Source: Halalkaliarchaeum sp036625675
Lineage (GTDB): Archaea > Halobacteriota > Halobacteria > Halobacteriales > Haloferacaceae
DNA: 6,533 bases
NCBI GenBank assembly: GCA_036625675.1
Contig: JAZKTH010000138.1
Location: 1-6,533, forward strand
Reading direction: 5' to 3'
Shown here piece by piece: positions 4,882 to 6,533 of this stretch. Position numbers and translations under genes: made by a program. Position 1 is the first letter of the stretch, and the number at the start of each line of letters is the position of its first letter. The notes below the pieces were generated by a model. It did no database searches, was not told the DNA's origin, and saw nothing but the letters and a program-made list of their open reading frames with translations.

Positions 4882-5691
4882 TCACTTCGCGCCCCGGATG
4901 ACGTGTCCGTACTTGATCGTGCTGACGAACACTCCACCGCCGATCGCGTTGCCGACGGTCGCAAGCGACAGGAAGATCGCGTAGTCCGTCAGTGAGACGG
5001 ACGACGCCACGAACAGGCCGAACAGCACCTCGACGTTGCCCGCGATCGAGTGTGGCAGGTGGAGGATCCCGATCGAAAAGGTGACCATCCAGATGATGAG
5101 TAGCCGGCTGGTGGTTTCCTGGGCGACGGTTATCAACCACGCCAGCAGTCCCATCAACCACCCCGCGAAGACGCCGCCGACGAAGAGCCACCCCGCGCTG
5201 TGGGTTACGAGCTTCAGCGCGATCGTCTCGAAGGCCTCGGGGGTGACGACGCCGAGCCCGGGCATCAACTGGACGGCGAGGGCGGTGAACGCGATCCCGC
5301 CCACGACGTTGCTGACGTACACGATGCCCCACAGCCGGGTCAGCTGCCCGAGGTCAGCTCTGCCGTCCAGCACCGGCATCACCGCAAGCGTCGTATGCTC
5401 GGTGAACAGCTCCGACCGGCCCAGGATCACGAAGATGAAACCCACGGAGTAGACGCTCGCGAGCAACACTTCGGTGCCGAGGTCGCCGTAACTCCCGGTC
5501 GAGAGCGTGAGCACGACGGCCATCAAAAGCGGTCCGAAACCGATGTCCAGGCCGGCAGAGAAGCCGGACAGGGCCAGCCCGGACGTTTCGCGGTTGAGTT
5601 CGTGGAGCCCCCGCTGGATCACTGACTTGAGAACGGTAGGGGTCGGCGTCTGTTCGCCGAACGTCGTGCTCCCGTTGTCGGATTCGTCCAC
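4882..5691 (-). CDS. formate/nitrite transporter (FNT) family membrane protein
   Basis: This 269-residue protein is a predicted channel or transporter for small anions such as formate or nitrite, of the pentameric FNT fold. After an acidic 30-residue cytoplasmic N terminus, six membrane segments are visible at about 38-62, 75-93, 118-143, 164-190, 194-212 and 235-258. The FNT loop appears as GRSELFTEHTTLAVMPVL (91-107), and LPHSIAGNVEV (212-222) carries the conserved pore His (His214). The GRSELFTEHTT form is like the YfdC-type branch rather than FocA/NirC, so the substrate is uncertain. I chose the GTG at 5691: a GAGAGGA ribosome-binding sequence lies 7 nt upstream and the length suits the family. 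The frame is open to 5889, but that part is Arg-rich and runs under the divergent PRC-barrel gene. Confidence 0.88.
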   Translation of the reverse strand: MDESDNGSTTFGEQTPTPTVLKSVIQRGLHELNRETSGLALSGFSAGLDIGFGPLLMAVVLTLSTGSYGDLGTEVLLASVYSVGFIFVILGRSELFTEHTTLAVMPVLDGRADLGQLTRLWGIVYVSNVVGGIAFTALAVQLMPGLGVVTPEAFETIALKLVTHSAGWLFVGGVFAGWLMGLLAWLITVAQETTSRLLIIWMVTFSIGILHLPHSIAGNVEVLFGLFVASSVSLTDYAIFLSLATVGNAIGGGVFVSTIKYGHVIRGAK

Positions 5692-5698
5692 GATAGGT

Positions 5699-5705
5699 TC
5701 CTCTC
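5699..5705 (-). promoter_or_regulatory. Shine-Dalgarno of the FNT gene
   Basis: GAGAGGA on the minus strand, 7 nt before the GTG at 5691, supports that start. With the weak CTATTA box at 5731-5736 it implies a leader of roughly 15-20 nt, whereas most genes here look leaderless. Confidence 0.5.
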
Positions 5706-5730
5706 GATTTTGTGACTGCACCGCGCGTGG

Positions 5731-5736
5731 TAATAG
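5731..5736 (-). promoter_or_regulatory. TATA-like box of the FNT gene
   Basis: CTATTA on the minus strand lies about 40 nt before the GTG start. This is compatible with a short leader carrying the ribosome-binding site. Confidence 0.35.
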
Positions 5737-5838
5737 TCGTACCCATCGAGGGGCGACAGCTTCGTCCCCCGGGGACCGACGGCGTTCCAGATCCTGTTCC
5801 AGTTCCGGTAAGCAAAATCCGCGTTTCAGCGTTCGCGG

Positions 5839-5846
5839 CCTTTTTG
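5839..5846 (+). promoter_or_regulatory. TATA-like box of the PRC-barrel gene
   Basis: cctttttg is centred about 28 nt before the ATG at 5871. It is a weak TATA-like element consistent with a leaderless mRNA, in the 179-bp divergent region shared with the FNT gene. Confidence 0.4.
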
Positions 5847-5870
5847 TCGGTCGTAGACGCGTAGATATCC

Positions 5871-6110
5871 ATGGTTCACCTCCTCGCATCCCGGCTCTCC
5901 GGTGACGACGTGATGACGACCGACGGCGTCGAGATCGGGACCCTCCAGAACGTCACGGTGGACGTCGACTCCGGGCAAATCGTGTCGTTCCTCGTGGATC
6001 CGGGTCCCCGACAGGTCGACGGATTCGACCGAAACGAGGAGGGGGACCTCGTGATTCCGGCGGACCGATTTCAGGGACGGGACGACTACCTCCTGGTCGA
6101 CCGCGACTGA
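5871..6110 (+). CDS. PRC-barrel domain protein
   Basis: This 79-residue acidic protein is essentially one PRC-barrel. The pattern LSGDDVMTTDGVEIGTLQNVTVDVDSGQIVSFLV (9-42), then the LVIPADRF strand (60-67) and DDYLLVDRD end (71-79), matches the small archaeal PRC-barrel proteins. The fold is a six-stranded beta barrel shared with photosynthetic reaction-centre subunit H and the ribosome maturation factor RimM. The single-domain archaeal members have no settled function; CdpB-type members have been linked to archaeal cell division, but I cannot assign this copy. It has no Cys, signal or membrane segment. It is divergent from the FNT gene, and 78 bp separate it from the DUF433 gene, which has its own promoter-like element. 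The ATG is preceded by a weak TATA-like box at leaderless spacing. Confidence 0.85.
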   Translation: MVHLLASRLSGDDVMTTDGVEIGTLQNVTVDVDSGQIVSFLVDPGPRQVDGFDRNEEGDLVIPADRFQGRDDYLLVDRD

Positions 6111-6153
6111 GGGCGGTCTCCGGTCGACGTGCATAACGAGACGGTGAGTAGGC

Positions 6154-6163
6154 GAACGCTTTT
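6154..6163 (+). promoter_or_regulatory. TATA-like box of the DUF433 gene
   Basis: gaacgctttt ends 25 nt before the ATG at 6189, supporting that start and a leaderless mRNA. It shares AACGCnTT with the elements of the MDR oxidoreductase and deaminase genes. Confidence 0.45.
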
Positions 6164-6188
6164 GAAACACCAAGCGGTACTAAAGCGT

Positions 6189-6482
6189 ATGGCTGAACGG
6201 GAAACTCGCCGTATCGCCCACGATCTTATGGGCGAACCCCACATCGCTGGACATCGTGTCAGCGTCCGCCAAGTGTACGCACTCATCGAAGAACGCGGTG
6301 TCGATCCCGAGACGGTTGCGGATCGATATGACTTGGACGTGGCAGATGTCTATCACGCGCTTGCGTACTACCACGACCATCCTCGTGAGATGAGTGAGAT
6401 CGAAGCCGAACGAGAGGACGCGATGGAAACGTTCCGGGAGTCGATTGAGCGTCCTGATGGCGTCGAACCGGATACCGCCTGA
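6189..6482 (+). CDS. DUF433 family (antitoxin-like) protein
   Basis: This 97-residue protein contains the DUF433 core at about residues 15-67: GEPHIAGHRVSVRQVYALIEERGVDPETVADRYDLDVADVYHALAYYHDHPREM. The core is a winged/helix-turn-helix DNA-binding fold, with the GxPxIxGxRxxV opening and the ALAYY helix typical of the family. An acidic charged helix follows (68-87). In many genomes DUF433 proteins are encoded just before a PIN-like DUF5615 protein and are thought to be antitoxins that repress the pair. Here the window ends 51 bp after the stop, so the partner cannot be seen. The ATG at 6189 is preferred over an upstream in-frame GTG (6129) because the TATA-like box sits 25 nt before it. By hand count about 40 of 97 codons end in A or T, against 13 of 79 in the PRC-barrel gene, suggesting recent transfer. 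Confidence 0.88.
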   Translation: MAERETRRIAHDLMGEPHIAGHRVSVRQVYALIEERGVDPETVADRYDLDVADVYHALAYYHDHPREMSEIEAEREDAMETFRESIERPDGVEPDTA

Positions 6483-6512
6483 TAATGTTTGTTGTAGGAA
6501 GTTACCGTGTCG

Positions 6513-6533
6513 ACCGCCCGAGGGCGTGGCGGT
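6513..6533. repeat. inverted repeat at the right edge
   Basis: accgcc (6513-6518) and ggcggt (6528-6533) form perfect 6-bp arms, 30 nt past the DUF433 stop, and may extend beyond the window. It could be a terminator stem or part of the next gene. Confidence 0.3.

Noticed and set aside
5692..5889. N-terminal extension of the FNT protein by 66 residues
   Set aside because: The extension is Arg-rich, unlike the acidic haloarchaeal style, overlaps the divergent PRC-barrel start, and a Shine-Dalgarno marks the GTG at 5691.
6485..6533. Start of a toxin gene at ATG 6485 (MFVVGSYRV...)
   Set aside because: Only 16 codons are visible, with no likeness to DUF5615 or PIN starts and an inverted repeat across the end; it cannot be supported.

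Overview
The window looks like a piece of a haloarchaeal (class Halobacteria) chromosome. The coding regions are very GC-rich and most encoded proteins are strongly acidic. There is a Tat-exported lipoprotein halocyanin. Most genes have an archaeal TATA-like box about 25 nt before the start codon, as expected for leaderless mRNAs, and the tRNA-Leu carries no encoded CCA. The genus cannot be read from the sequence.

Layout, left to right: (1) 1-51, the 3' part of a tRNA-Leu(GAG) gene cut by the window edge. (2) 52-320, a 269-bp stretch with no gene. It holds nested inverted repeats and a perfect 34-bp second copy of the tRNA 3' end (192-225), which looks like an att-type scar of an integrative element. 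(3) 321-695 (+), a small zinc-ribbon-like protein. (4) 793-1251 (+), an uncharacterised Cys-containing protein that ends 3 nt from the stop of the next, opposing gene. (5) 1255-1638 (-), a DUF5811-like haloarchaeal protein. (6) 1768-2280 (-), halocyanin. (7) 2281-2557, an intergenic region with an AT-rich promoter and 29-bp tandem repeats. (8) 2558-3583 (-), an NADPH-dependent MDR-family oxidoreductase, divergent from (9) 3690-4154 (+), a SlyD-like FKBP prolyl isomerase. (10) 4217-4681 (-), a zinc nucleoside deaminase. (11) 4882-5691 (-), a formate/nitrite transporter (FNT) family membrane protein, divergent from (12) 5871-6110 (+), a PRC-barrel protein. (13) 6189-6482 (+), a DUF433 protein of the antitoxin-like type. 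The last 51 bases contain no convincing gene.

The genes do not form one pathway or operon. Most are single transcription units in divergent or convergent pairs, and most are ordinary haloarchaeal genes with housekeeping, electron-transfer or stress-type roles. I find no convincing new multi-gene system. The parts most worth a second look are the duplicated tRNA end with its hairpins, the 29-bp repeats and the inverted repeat upstream of halocyanin, the 12-bp promoter element shared by two unrelated genes, and the DUF433 gene. The DUF433 gene has clearly lower third-position GC than its neighbour and lies at the right edge, where a toxin partner would be expected.
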